Shown: positions 7,608-14,014 of the stretch, piece after piece
Position numbering within the stretch: the first letter of the stretch is position 1
How the letters are laid out: the number at the start of each line of letters is the position of its first letter
Assembly: GCA_021785155.1 (NCBI GenBank)
Contig: JAJYGE010000302.1
Coordinates: forward strand, 1-14,014
Origin: Planctomycetota bacterium
Lineage (GTDB): Bacteria; Planctomycetota; Phycisphaerae; WQYP01
DNA length: 14,014 bases
Direction of reading: 5' to 3'
Translations under genes and position numbers: made by a program
Notes under the pieces: generated by a model
Seen by the model: the letters and a program-made list of their open reading frames with translations, nothing else
Database searches by the model: none
Told to the model about the DNA's origin: nothing

Positions 7608-7711
7608 CATAGCGGTCTGTTGGTGTAATGATTTCAGTGTGCGCGTTTGCGGTTTGAGTGTTTGGAAGCCGCAACAGGAATAATTAATTTTTTGATTTGC
7701 CGGGAGTTGTC

Positions 7712-7855
7712 ATGTCACGTGTAAACCCACCCACCCGAATAACGATACGACCGCAGCCCAACGTCTATACGGCTCTGGCGATCATCGCCTTCCTGGCGAC
7801 CTTGGGGTCTTTAATTTACATAGCGGTCGAATATAAAACCATGATCGGCTTCTAA
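7712..7855 (+). CDS. 47-residue single-pass membrane microprotein
   Basis: This short frame is easily missed. ATG at 7712 follows GGGAG with 6 nt between, a good ribosome site, and the frame ends in TAA at 7853-7855. The product has a Pro/Arg-rich N-terminal tail (MSRVNPPTRITIRPQPN, 1-17), one hydrophobic helix of about 20 residues (19-38, TALAIIAFLATLGSLIYIAV) and a short tail EYKTMIGF. The positive charges before the helix predict the N-terminus in the cytoplasm. It lies between the coiled-coil gene and mreB on the same strand (155 bp after one, 248 bp before the other), so it may be a small partner of either. I recognise no family. The ribosome site, clean membrane topology and charge pattern argue for a real gene; conservation has not been tested. 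Confidence 0.62.
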   Translation: MSRVNPPTRITIRPQPNVYTALAIIAFLATLGSLIYIAVEYKTMIGF

Positions 7856-7958
7856 ATCCGTATTCTCACTTGGTGTTTGCCCATTCCCAAATGAGCCGGA
7901 AAAGCGTCATCAGCACAACGCAACAGGTTGAAAATGGAGGTTCGTAACCAGGCTGTAT

Positions 7959-7997
7959 TTGAAGCCGATACCGATAACTCAGATAATGTGGTATGCT
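7959..7997 (+). promoter_or_regulatory. Candidate mreB promoter region (two overlapping -10 options)
   Basis: TTGAAG (7959-7964, 4 of 6), 17 bp and GATAAT (7982-7987, 5 of 6) form one option. An extended -10, TGGTATGCT (7989-7997), lies just downstream as a second. Either would give a leader of roughly 100 nt before the mreB GTG. The 248-bp gap before mreB otherwise shows nothing I can name. Confidence 0.4.
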
Positions 7998-8103
7998 ATT
8001 GCAATGCCCGTATGGGGCAGGAAGTTCCGGATTCGACGATCCACCAAAATGACGTGTTTGTCGCAACCGGTCTGTTTAGAGTTATATCGCGGAGCTCTTT
8101 GGC

Positions 8104-9156
8104 GTGTTTTTTGATTCAATGCTGGGCTGGTTTTCCCTGGATATGGGCATTGACCTTGGTACGTGCAATACGCTCGTGTGTGTGCGCGGCCAGGGGATCG
8201 TGCTTAACGAGCCTTCCGTGGTTGCGGTTAAGAAAGGTACCAACATCGTTCTGCACAACGGCAACGCCGTTGGTCTTGTGGCCAAAGAGATGCTGGGCAA
8301 AACACCGGGAAATATTACCGCCGTGCGCCCGTTGAAAGATGGCGTCATCAGTGATTTTGAAATCACCGAAGCCATGCTCACCTACTTTATCCGCCGCGTG
8401 CATGGCCGCCGCAGATTTGTCCGGCCCCGCGTTGTCATTGCAATCCCATCCGGTATTACCGCCGTTGAAAAGCAAGCCGTGTTTCATTCCGCCCTGCAGG
8501 CAGAAGCCCGGCGGGTGTACCTGGTCAGCGAGCCGATGGCATCCGCTATTGGTGCCGGGCTGCCGATCCGTGAACCCACGGCCAGCATGATTGTGGATAT
8601 TGGCGGTGGTACCACGGAAGTGGCGATCATCAGTCTTGGTGATATGGCGGTTTCTGAATCCATCCGGACCGCAGGTGATAATTTTGACGAATCCATCGTC
8701 AATCACATGAAAAAAACTTACAATTTGATGATCGGCGAACAGTTTTCCGAGCGCATCAAAATTGAACTCGGATCAGCCAGCGCGGTTGGCCCGGAAACCA
8801 CCATGGAAGTTCGCGGGCGCGATATGATCAGCGGCTTGCCGCGCAAATGTATTATCACCAGTGAGGAAATTCGTGAGGCGCTTCTGGAGCCTATTGGAAA
8901 AATTATTGATGCCGTCACGCACACGCTTGAGCGCGCTGAACCTGAATTGGCCGCGGACCTGGTGGAAACCGGTATCGTCATGGCCGGCGGTGGCAGTCTG
9001 CTAAGAGGCATTGATAAGGTTATTTCCCAGGCCACGGGTTTGCCGGTGCGACTGGCGGAAGATCCGTTGACCTGTGTAGCCCGCGGTACGAACGTATTGT
9101 TGGAAAATCTTGAAGATCTCAAGGAAGCCCTGGAATCCGACACCGATGAAATGTGA
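8104..9156 (+). CDS. mreB: Rod-shape actin homolog MreB
   Basis: MreB polymerises into antiparallel filaments on the inner face of the cytoplasmic membrane and steers the lateral wall synthesis machinery in rod-shaped cells. The 350-residue length is normal. Actin-fold signatures are in order: phosphate-1 loop IDLGTCNTLV (16-25), VLNEPSVVA, RPLKDGVISDFE, IAIPSGITAVEKQAV, VSEPMASAIGAGLP, phosphate-2 IVDIGGGTTEVAII, SERIKIELGSA and the adenosine loop AGGGSLLRGID. The usual Ala of DLGTANT is Cys here. The start is GTG, with GGAG 9 nt upstream; it gives MFFDSMLGWFSLDMGIDLGT, matching the usual N-terminus with its short amphipathic membrane-binding stretch. An in-frame ATG five codons in would cut into this. 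mreC follows after 69 bp. Confidence 0.98.
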   Translation: MFFDSMLGWFSLDMGIDLGTCNTLVCVRGQGIVLNEPSVVAVKKGTNIVLHNGNAVGLVAKEMLGKTPGNITAVRPLKDGVISDFEITEAMLTYFIRRVHGRRRFVRPRVVIAIPSGITAVEKQAVFHSALQAEARRVYLVSEPMASAIGAGLPIREPTASMIVDIGGGTTEVAIISLGDMAVSESIRTAGDNFDESIVNHMKKTYNLMIGEQFSERIKIELGSASAVGPETTMEVRGRDMISGLPRKCIITSEEIREALLEPIGKIIDAVTHTLERAEPELAADLVETGIVMAGGGSLLRGIDKVISQATGLPVRLAEDPLTCVARGTNVLLENLEDLKEALESDTDEM

Positions 9157-9225
9157 TACGTCACGTTGGCTTCTCAATGACTTTTAGAGAGGCCCCCGGG
9201 TCACGTATGCTTTCCGGACGAAGGC

Positions 9226-10083
9226 ATGATGAACATGACACCGCGAAAATGGTTTTGGATTCTCAACCTTGCCGCTTTGGCTACGGTGGCTGTGGGGGCG
9301 GGGCACCCGCAGGTGGTCAATCGTCCGCGCAATGCCGCCTCCGAGGCGGTCAAAACATTTGTCGCCCCCTTCTCCTCCATATTCACCGGCCTGCAAACGG
9401 GGTTAAATCGTTTTGTACACCCTCATGAGAATTCCAGCAGCCGGGTTATGGCCCTTCGTACCCGCTATCAGAATGAAGTAGCGATGTTGGTCACACGGAT
9501 CAGCTACCTGGAAAAACTTCTGCGTGAAACGCGTGTTATCCACCAGAATTTTCCCGGCCTTTCAATTCAAAGACTGCGCGCCGCCAGTATCGACGGATTC
9601 TCAACGGGCAATGAGGAGGAATGTGTTCTTGATCAAGGCTGGCGTGATGATAGGCAAATTGAGCCTGGTGACGCCGTATTGGCCAATCGGGCCGTGATCG
9701 GGCGTGTCATTAACGTTGGGCCGGAAACCTGTACCGTACGACTGCTGACCGATCCGCACATGAAGGAGATCGCTTCGATCAGCCGCCCGGTCCGCGCCGG
9801 ATTGGTCAGCATCGCGCCGCAGACGCTCGTAGAAGGGGCGGGACCTGGCCGCATGCGTTGTGAACTTGACCAATCCATTCACGCCATGGCGCCGAAACCG
9901 GGTGATCTTGTTCTGCTCAACGACAATGAATGGCCCCAAGCCGTGGTCGGGGCCGTTATCGGGGTCATAAAATCCGTTCATCAATCCTCCCGCACCAGCC
10001 TGCGCTGGAGTCTGAAGATCGCGCCCCGCACGGATGTGCAACAGATACGACAAGTGGTTATTGTATTGTCTGTCCGAAGATAA
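9226..10083 (+). CDS. mreC: Cell-shape scaffold protein MreC
   Basis: MreC is a bitopic inner-membrane protein whose extracytoplasmic part links MreB/MreD with PBP2 and RodA. The 285-residue product has a basic N-terminus (TPRK), one hydrophobic helix (about 9-25), a coiled-coil stretch (about 72-105) and two beta-barrel halves. The family core is clear at 147-176: PGDAVLANRAVIGRVINVGP followed by TVRLLTDP. PKPGDLVL then opens the second barrel. It follows mreB by 69 bp and is probably cotranscribed. No mreD, pbp2 or rodA gene follows; pheA is next, 123 bp on, so the usual mreBCD cluster is split. Three in-frame ATGs (9226, 9229, 9235) are possible; GGAC and AAGG lie just upstream and do not decide between them. 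Confidence 0.93.
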   Translation: MMNMTPRKWFWILNLAALATVAVGAGHPQVVNRPRNAASEAVKTFVAPFSSIFTGLQTGLNRFVHPHENSSSRVMALRTRYQNEVAMLVTRISYLEKLLRETRVIHQNFPGLSIQRLRAASIDGFSTGNEEECVLDQGWRDDRQIEPGDAVLANRAVIGRVINVGPETCTVRLLTDPHMKEIASISRPVRAGLVSIAPQTLVEGAGPGRMRCELDQSIHAMAPKPGDLVLLNDNEWPQAVVGAVIGVIKSVHQSSRTSLRWSLKIAPRTDVQQIRQVVIVLSVRR

Positions 10084-10107
10084 GTTACCGACGCGATTGC
10101 GGATCCA

Positions 10108-10136
10108 TTGCCCATCCCAATACCGGCGATTAGGAT
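10108..10136 (+). promoter_or_regulatory. Possible weak pheA promoter
   Basis: TTGCCC (10108-10113) and TAGGAT (10131-10136), each matching 4 of 6, are 17 bp apart in the 123-bp gap between mreC and pheA. A short inverted repeat GTGGT-AA-ACCAC lies downstream of it. pheA may equally be read from the mre promoter. Confidence 0.25.
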
Positions 10137-10206
10137 TCACATAAGATTCATGGTGACACCGTGGTAAACCACAACCGGAATGGCTTAAAACAGAGGCACA
10201 GAACTT

Positions 10207-11301
10207 ATGAGTCCATCAGATACATTAGCATCGCTGAGAGAACGCATTGATCAGCTTGATCACAATATTGTGGAACTGCTCAATGCGCGGGCCCGGATCG
10301 TTGTGGACATCGGTAAAATAAAACAGCAATCCAATGCGCCGATCTACGCTCCGGATCGGGAAAAAATCGTGCTCGAACGCATTCGCAACGCCAATAAGAG
10401 TGTGGGAGGCCCGCTGCCCGATGCGTGCCTTGAGGCCATTTATCGTGAATTGATGTCCGGCAGTTTTGCTTTGGAAAAGCCCCTGCGCATCGCTTATCTG
10501 GGACCCAAGGGAAGTTTCTCCCATCTGGCTTCAGTAAAAAAATTCGGCTCTTCCGTGGATCATGAACCCGTGGCGGATATTGCCGGTGTATTTGATGAAG
10601 TGGCACGCGGCCACGCGGATATGGGGCTGGCACCCATTGAAAATTCCACCATTGGCGGCATCGTGGAAACGATGGACGCCTTTATCGAATATCCGCACGT
10701 TACCATCGTTGCGGAAATGCAGATTGTTGTACATCACCATCTGCTCGCCCTGTGCGAACCGGGAGAGGTGAAAAAAGTGTACAGCAAACCGGAAGTTCTC
10801 AATCAATGCCGGCGGTGGCTTAATGCCACAATGCCTGATGTCCAGCGACTGCCGGTGGCGTCCAGCAGTAAGGCGGCGGAATTGGCGGCGGCGGAACCCA
10901 AGACAGCGGCCATCGGGTCATCCCTGGCGGCGGAACTTTACATGCTCAAAACACTGTTTGCCAACATTGAAGATAATCCCAACAATGTCACACGGTTTCT
11001 GGTCATTGGTCGCCAGTCTCCACGCCGCAGCGGAGATGATAAAACGTCCATTATTTTCACCACTGCTCATAAATCCGGCGCATTGGTGGATGTGCTCGAC
11101 GTGTTCCGCAAGCATGGAATTAACCTCACCAATATCGACACCCGCCCCAGCCAGAAGCGAAATTTCGAATATTATTTTTTCACCGATCTGGTGGGCCATA
11201 TTGAAGATTCCGCGATAAAAACCGCATTGGATGAAGTGCGATCCCACTGTCTGCATTTGGCCATTCTCGGAAGCTTTCCCCGCGCGGCGGAAACACTGTG
11301 A
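10207..11301 (+). CDS. pheA: Bifunctional chorismate mutase / prephenate dehydratase
   Basis: This cytoplasmic enzyme turns chorismate into prephenate and then phenylpyruvate, the last committed steps to phenylalanine. The 364-residue product has three domains. The AroQ-type mutase (1-88) keeps Arg11, Arg28, Lys39, Arg51 and Glu52 at the same numbers as E. coli PheA. The dehydratase (about 93-270) has YLGPKGSFSHLA, APIENSTIGG and the catalytic T262-R263-F264. The C-terminal ACT domain (about 280-360), the site of phenylalanine feedback, has GALV (291-294) but reads DTRP (311-314) in place of the usual ESRP, so feedback control could differ. ATG at 10207 follows GAGG by 10 nt. Its TGA ends at 11301, and the stop of the converging thioredoxin-like gene begins at 11302, leaving no space between them. 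No leader peptide with a phenylalanine run is seen upstream. Confidence 0.97.
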   Translation: MSPSDTLASLRERIDQLDHNIVELLNARARIVVDIGKIKQQSNAPIYAPDREKIVLERIRNANKSVGGPLPDACLEAIYRELMSGSFALEKPLRIAYLGPKGSFSHLASVKKFGSSVDHEPVADIAGVFDEVARGHADMGLAPIENSTIGGIVETMDAFIEYPHVTIVAEMQIVVHHHLLALCEPGEVKKVYSKPEVLNQCRRWLNATMPDVQRLPVASSSKAAELAAAEPKTAAIGSSLAAELYMLKTLFANIEDNPNNVTRFLVIGRQSPRRSGDDKTSIIFTTAHKSGALVDVLDVFRKHGINLTNIDTRPSQKRNFEYYFFTDLVGHIEDSAIKTALDEVRSHCLHLAILGSFPRAAETL

Positions 11302-11898
11302 TTAAATTTCATCATTGAGTTTCATTAAGCGTGCGCTGGTTTGCAGCATCAGTTGGACGCGTTCAAAGTGGGCCAGCCATTCAGTGATGTTCTCCCGCAG
11401 TAAATCAACGGGCGTTCCAAACAGACCGGTGGAACAGGCCGCACCCTGCATGGCGGCCACTTTGGCACGATACGTCGCCAGGGTGCGTTCGCCGAAGCGT
11501 TCGCATTCAAACCAATCCTGCGATAGAAATACGAGCACCGGCACGCGTGCTCCACCGCAAATTGACAATTCGTTGGCCAATCTGGTATCGGCATCAGAGG
11601 CGGAAGCGTCAAATTTCTGCGCGCGGTTTACAAAACGGAGATCAATTTTATCGGTAATCTCGGCGATACGCTGAAAGATGGGGCAGTCATTCACACAGTC
11701 GCCGCACCATACACCCGTGAGACACAACACATACATTTTTCTGCGAAAGCTTTGCAGCAGCGATGTTTGCTCGTCTGTCAACGCCGCCGAGTCATATATA
11801 CTCTGCCAGCGTCGTCGCTGTTCCGGCTCTGCGCAGCGCTGAAGCAACTCGTGATACGGTAAAGCGTCGTTGAAGAAAGGCTTAAAATCAAATGCCAT
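11302..11898 (-). CDS. Thioredoxin-fold protein with WCGDC motif
   Basis: From the ATG at 11898 the product has 198 residues and no signal peptide, so it should be cytoplasmic. A predicted thioredoxin fold starts near residue 54 (RKMYVLCLTGVWCGDC). The redox-type motif is C65-G-D-C68, with a further Cys72 close by, and the cis-proline loop is ARVPVLVFL (Pro120). The N-terminal 50 residues are helical, and a C-terminal helical tail runs from about 165. Longer than thioredoxin (about 105 residues), it resembles the thioredoxin-family proteins of about 200 residues found in many genomes as uncharacterised reductases or disulfide-handling proteins; the substrate is unknown. The frame is open to an ATG at 11937, but GGAG sits 9 nt before 11898 and the upstream residues look unlike a family start. 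It lies 68 bp after the C26 hydrolase gene on the same strand. Confidence 0.83.
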   Translation of the reverse strand: MAFDFKPFFNDALPYHELLQRCAEPEQRRRWQSIYDSAALTDEQTSLLQSFRRKMYVLCLTGVWCGDCVNDCPIFQRIAEITDKIDLRFVNRAQKFDASASDADTRLANELSICGGARVPVLVFLSQDWFECERFGERTLATYRAKVAAMQGAACSTGLFGTPVDLLRENITEWLAHFERVQLMLQTSARLMKLNDEI

Positions 11899-11966
11899 AA
11901 GGTTTATCTCCGGAAATACCGCGTCCTGCAAGTCCATTGGACCATCAATGCGGCAACCCGCCGCTT

Positions 11967-12689
11967 CTACTGTGCCGCCGCGACAAACGCCTTGAATAAT
12001 TCCGGGTGCGGTGGATCATTCAATCCTTCGGCGTGCCACTGCACGCCGATCCAGAACTTCAGGCTTTGATCTTCAATGGCTTCAACCAATCCGTCGGGAC
12101 TTATCGCGCTGACTGCCAGCCCAGCCCCCAAACGATCAATGCCCTGGCGGTGCCGACTGTTAACCATCGCCTGATCACAGTTAAGTATAGCGCTCAAATG
12201 CGACGGCACCGCAAGCGTTACGCTGTGCCATGCATTTCTGTCGGTTGTATTGGCGGCATTGCCCGCGTGCGCCACCGGAATATCGCGGGGCAAATCAGGA
12301 ATGTACTGATGCAGCGTACCGCCCCGCTGCACGTTCATGGCCTGACATCCGAAACATATCCCCAGTACTGGCATATTCTGACACTCCGCCAGTGCCAGCA
12401 TGGCCAGATCAAACGTCTGCCGCAACGAATCCAGGCGGCGCGTTTTGGGATGCGGGGTTTGCCCATACAATGCCGGATCAAGGTCATCGCCCCCCGGAAT
12501 CAGAAGTCCGTCTATTATTTCCATATATCTATCGCGTAACACCGGATCATGCGTGTGCGGTAATAATACCGGAATTCCGCCCGCACTTTCAATGGCCTGG
12601 GGGTACGCCGCGGGTAGCTCATAAACCGGCCTGGATTGATCCGCAGCCTGATTGTCAAGAGATATACCAATAACGGGACAACGGGGCAT
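11967..12689 (-). CDS. Gamma-glutamyl hydrolase family protein (peptidase C26, PuuD-like)
   Basis: The 240-residue product is a class I glutamine-amidotransferase-like hydrolase. Relatives such as PuuD cleave gamma-glutamyl-gamma-aminobutyrate, and others act on other gamma-glutamyl amides. The catalytic triad is visible: nucleophile Cys112 in the elbow GICFGCQ (110-116), with His219 and Glu221 in GVQWHAEG. Family marks include LLIPGGDDLDPALYG (62-76), NVQRGGTLHQ (119-128) and VNSRHRQ (176-182). Two departures are seen: Cys115 where relatives often have Met, and WHAE where WHPE is usual. GGGAG lies 9 nt before the ATG. It starts 22 bp after the gmhB-like stop, so it is probably cotranscribed with the heptose genes, although no functional link is obvious. 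The substrate cannot be named from sequence. Confidence 0.92.
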   Translation of the reverse strand: MPRCPVIGISLDNQAADQSRPVYELPAAYPQAIESAGGIPVLLPHTHDPVLRDRYMEIIDGLLIPGGDDLDPALYGQTPHPKTRRLDSLRQTFDLAMLALAECQNMPVLGICFGCQAMNVQRGGTLHQYIPDLPRDIPVAHAGNAANTTDRNAWHSVTLAVPSHLSAILNCDQAMVNSRHRQGIDRLGAGLAVSAISPDGLVEAIEDQSLKFWIGVQWHAEGLNDPPHPELFKAFVAAAQ

Positions 12690-12711
12690 AATGCTGGACT
12701 CCCTTGGGCAT

Positions 12712-13755
12712 TTATTGCTTGTTGCGGTGCCGCAGGAATAGCGCCACGACCATCACTTGCAGAATCAGACCGCCAGCCATCCATTCCAGTGCCGTAAGTT
12801 GATATAGAATGCGGTAATTCCACCAGTATGGTTCCCTGGCGGTGGCCACCACATGAATTGCGGTTAAGCCATCCCACGCCCCCATTGCCAGACATAACAC
12901 CGCCGCCGCCTGAATAATCGTGGCCAGCAACAAAGAGAGTGAAAATTCAGCCATCTCACTTTTTCGATGCGCATTACGCAGTTGCTGAAGGATATCCTCC
13001 AGGATCGGCTTGATGGGTTCAGCCGCGTGTGGTGTTACCTTGGCGATAATGGACGCGGCCAATGCGTCCACATCCCGCGCGGAAGCCGCCGCCGGTTCCG
13101 GGGATGTGTTCCTGGAAACGTCTTCAGAAATTGAAAGTTTTTCCGCTGTTATCAGCGGAATGGGGACCGAATCACGATTGGGGCTGTTGCCTTCCCGAAC
13201 AATAATTCGCGCTGCGTCCGCCAAGGTGCGAACGATAAAATTCGGCGTAATGGCCGGAACATTATCATTGCCTTCCAACTGCGTTTCCGGATCGGAAAGC
13301 AGAATTGTTCGACATCCCACCGATGCCCCCGCGGCCACATCGCGCGGTTGATCTCCGATCATCCAGCATTGCGCCAGATCCAGATTAAAATCCTCCCGCG
13401 CCGCTTTTAGCATTCCGGGCCGGGGCTTGCGCCATTCATGATCCAGTTTATATTCGGGCACAACCGCATCCGGATGATAGGGACAATAATAACTGGCATC
13501 CACATGCGCCCCAGCCTGTTGCTTGAGCTGCCGAATCATCTCCTGATTTACAGATTCCACCGCGGCTTCATCAAACATGCCACGCGCCACCCCACTCTGA
13601 TTACTTACCACCACAATGCGATAACCCAAACGCCGCAGCGACGCGATGGCTGCTGCCGCACCGGGCAGCAGCTTGACCTCCGACGGATTACCAAGGTAGC
13701 CATCGTTCGCGATGATGGTGTTATCCCGATCCAGAAATACCGCACGTTCTGCCAT
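12712..13755 (-). CDS. gmhB: GmhB-like HAD phosphatase fused to a two-helix membrane domain
   Basis: The N-terminal 185 residues match D,D-heptose 1,7-bisphosphate phosphatase, which removes the C7 phosphate in the ADP-heptose pathway to LPS. HAD motifs are complete: FLDRDNT with nucleophile D9 and acid/base D11, VVSNQSGV (49-56), R109-K110 in WRKPRPGM and GDQPRD (134-139). The zinc loop is degraded: of the E. coli ligands C92, H94, C107 and C109 only the first is kept (C91); the others align with Y93, H106 and W108. After a linker rich in Ser, Pro and Ala (about 188-245) and an amphipathic stretch, two membrane helices follow (about 271-292 and 319-341). Usual GmhB proteins end near 190 residues, so this 347-residue form is a fusion. 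The start at 13755 has AGGA 7 nt upstream; the frame stays open to 13854, but those residues are not HAD-like. An hldE-like gene precedes it. Confidence 0.87.
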   Translation of the reverse strand: MAERAVFLDRDNTIIANDGYLGNPSEVKLLPGAAAAIASLRRLGYRIVVVSNQSGVARGMFDEAAVESVNQEMIRQLKQQAGAHVDASYYCPYHPDAVVPEYKLDHEWRKPRPGMLKAAREDFNLDLAQCWMIGDQPRDVAAGASVGCRTILLSDPETQLEGNDNVPAITPNFIVRTLADAARIIVREGNSPNRDSVPIPLITAEKLSISEDVSRNTSPEPAAASARDVDALAASIIAKVTPHAAEPIKPILEDILQQLRNAHRKSEMAEFSLSLLLATIIQAAAVLCLAMGAWDGLTAIHVVATAREPYWWNYRILYQLTALEWMAGGLILQVMVVALFLRHRNKQ

Positions 13756-13901
13756 AATCCAATCCTGCCTTTTGCAGTCTTCCACGCGTCGATCGCCATC
13801 ATGCCGATGGTGCCAACCGCCTTCCACCATACCCCCTCGGAAGCATTGACGCACCTTCCGCTTTTTTTCCGAAGGTCAATCGCCCGGCACAACGCAATTC
13901 G

Positions 13902-14014
13902 TTAATTCGATCCGTCACGCGATTTCTCAACCATTCGGCTCGTGGATCGCCCTTCCAAAAGCGGTGCCAGCACCACTTTGCCTCCGGCGGACTCGACCCA
14001 TTGCCGTCCCGCCA
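13902..14014 (-). CDS. hldE: HldE/RfaE2-like heptose-1-phosphate adenylyltransferase, C-terminal 36 residues only
   Basis: An open frame enters from the right edge at 14014 and ends in TAA at 13904-13902. The visible residues include AGRQWVESAGGKVVLAPLLE and then GRSTSRMVEKSRDGSN. This matches the C-terminus of the adenylyltransferase domain, where a Gly-Gly-x-Val strand leads to PL(V/L)EGRST and a final helix. The enzyme joins AMP to heptose 1-phosphate to give ADP-heptose. Whether this is the two-domain HldE (kinase plus transferase) or a separate RfaE2 cannot be told from the fragment. Its neighbour gmhB, 146 bp downstream, acts in the same pathway, which supports the call. The gap holds a 6-bp inverted repeat ACCTTC/GAAGGT around a T7/A7 run (13853-13876), not a typical terminator. 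Confidence 0.8.
   Translation of the reverse strand, partial: AGRQWVESAGGKVVLAPLLEGRSTSRMVEKSRDGSN

Noticed and set aside
8099..8116. Sigma-54-like -24/-12 match (TGGCGTG, 4 bp, TTGAT)
   Set aside because: It overlaps the mreB start codon, would begin transcription inside the gene, and misses the key GC of the -12 element.
7928..8335. 135-codon plus-strand frame starting with TTG before mreB
   Set aside because: More than half of it lies inside mreB in another frame, and the mreB frame has the family signature.
8116..8706. 196-codon minus-strand frame opposite mreB
   Set aside because: It is antisense to conserved actin-fold motifs, with no ribosome site or protein signature.
9160..9206. 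GTCACGT repeated twice between mreB and mreC
   Set aside because: Seven-base repeats 40 bp apart are expected by chance and no further symmetry supports a site.
13853..13876. ACCTTC/GAAGGT hairpin with a T7/A7 run as a terminator for hldE
   Set aside because: The homopolymer run lies in the loop rather than after the stem, so it does not fit an intrinsic terminator.

Overview
The window is a chromosomal stretch of about 53% GC from a Gram-negative-type bacterium. The mix points most to the Planctomycetota (perhaps the Phycisphaerae). It has LPS heptose genes, mreB-mreC, a fused chorismate mutase/prephenate dehydratase of the PheA type, a HAD phosphatase carrying its own membrane tail, and a large coiled-coil membrane protein with a C-terminal beta-rich domain. 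The phylum is an inference from gene style, not from a marker gene. No IS element, integrase, CRISPR array, tRNA or rRNA was seen, and almost all genes are core or housekeeping types.

Layout. (1) 1-1132, minus strand: an ArsR-type As(III)/Sb(III) repressor cut by the left edge, with a near-consensus promoter almost on top of its start codon, preceded by a WaaE/KdtX-like glycosyltransferase. (2) 1372-2256, plus: lipoyl synthase LipA, divergent from the glycosyltransferase. (3) 2292-5139, minus: a two-gene operon of a membrane histidine kinase and its NtrC-type sigma-54 response regulator. (4) 5140-5503: an AT-rich divergent control region with an imperfect 22-bp dyad. (5) 5504-6376, plus: accD. 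(6) 6684-10083, plus: a cell-shape block made of a membrane coiled-coil protein, a 47-residue single-pass membrane microprotein, mreB and mreC. (7) 10207-11301, plus: pheA, whose stop codon directly abuts that of the converging gene. (8) 11302-14014, minus: in transcription order, the 3' end of an hldE-like heptose-1-phosphate adenylyltransferase, a GmhB-like phosphatase fused to a two-helix membrane domain, a C26-type gamma-glutamyl hydrolase and a thioredoxin-fold protein.

How the genes fit together. The envelope theme is strong: HldE plus GmhB make ADP-heptose, the glycosyltransferase would add sugars to the LPS core, MreB/MreC organise wall synthesis and AccD feeds fatty acid synthesis. 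The parts least explained by known families are the coiled-coil protein and the microprotein next to mreBC, and the membrane-tailed GmhB that has lost most of its zinc ligands. Several starts are judgement calls (GTG for mreB, TTG for the coiled-coil gene, internal ATGs for lipA, the glycosyltransferase, the thioredoxin-like gene and gmhB); the reasons are given with each entry.
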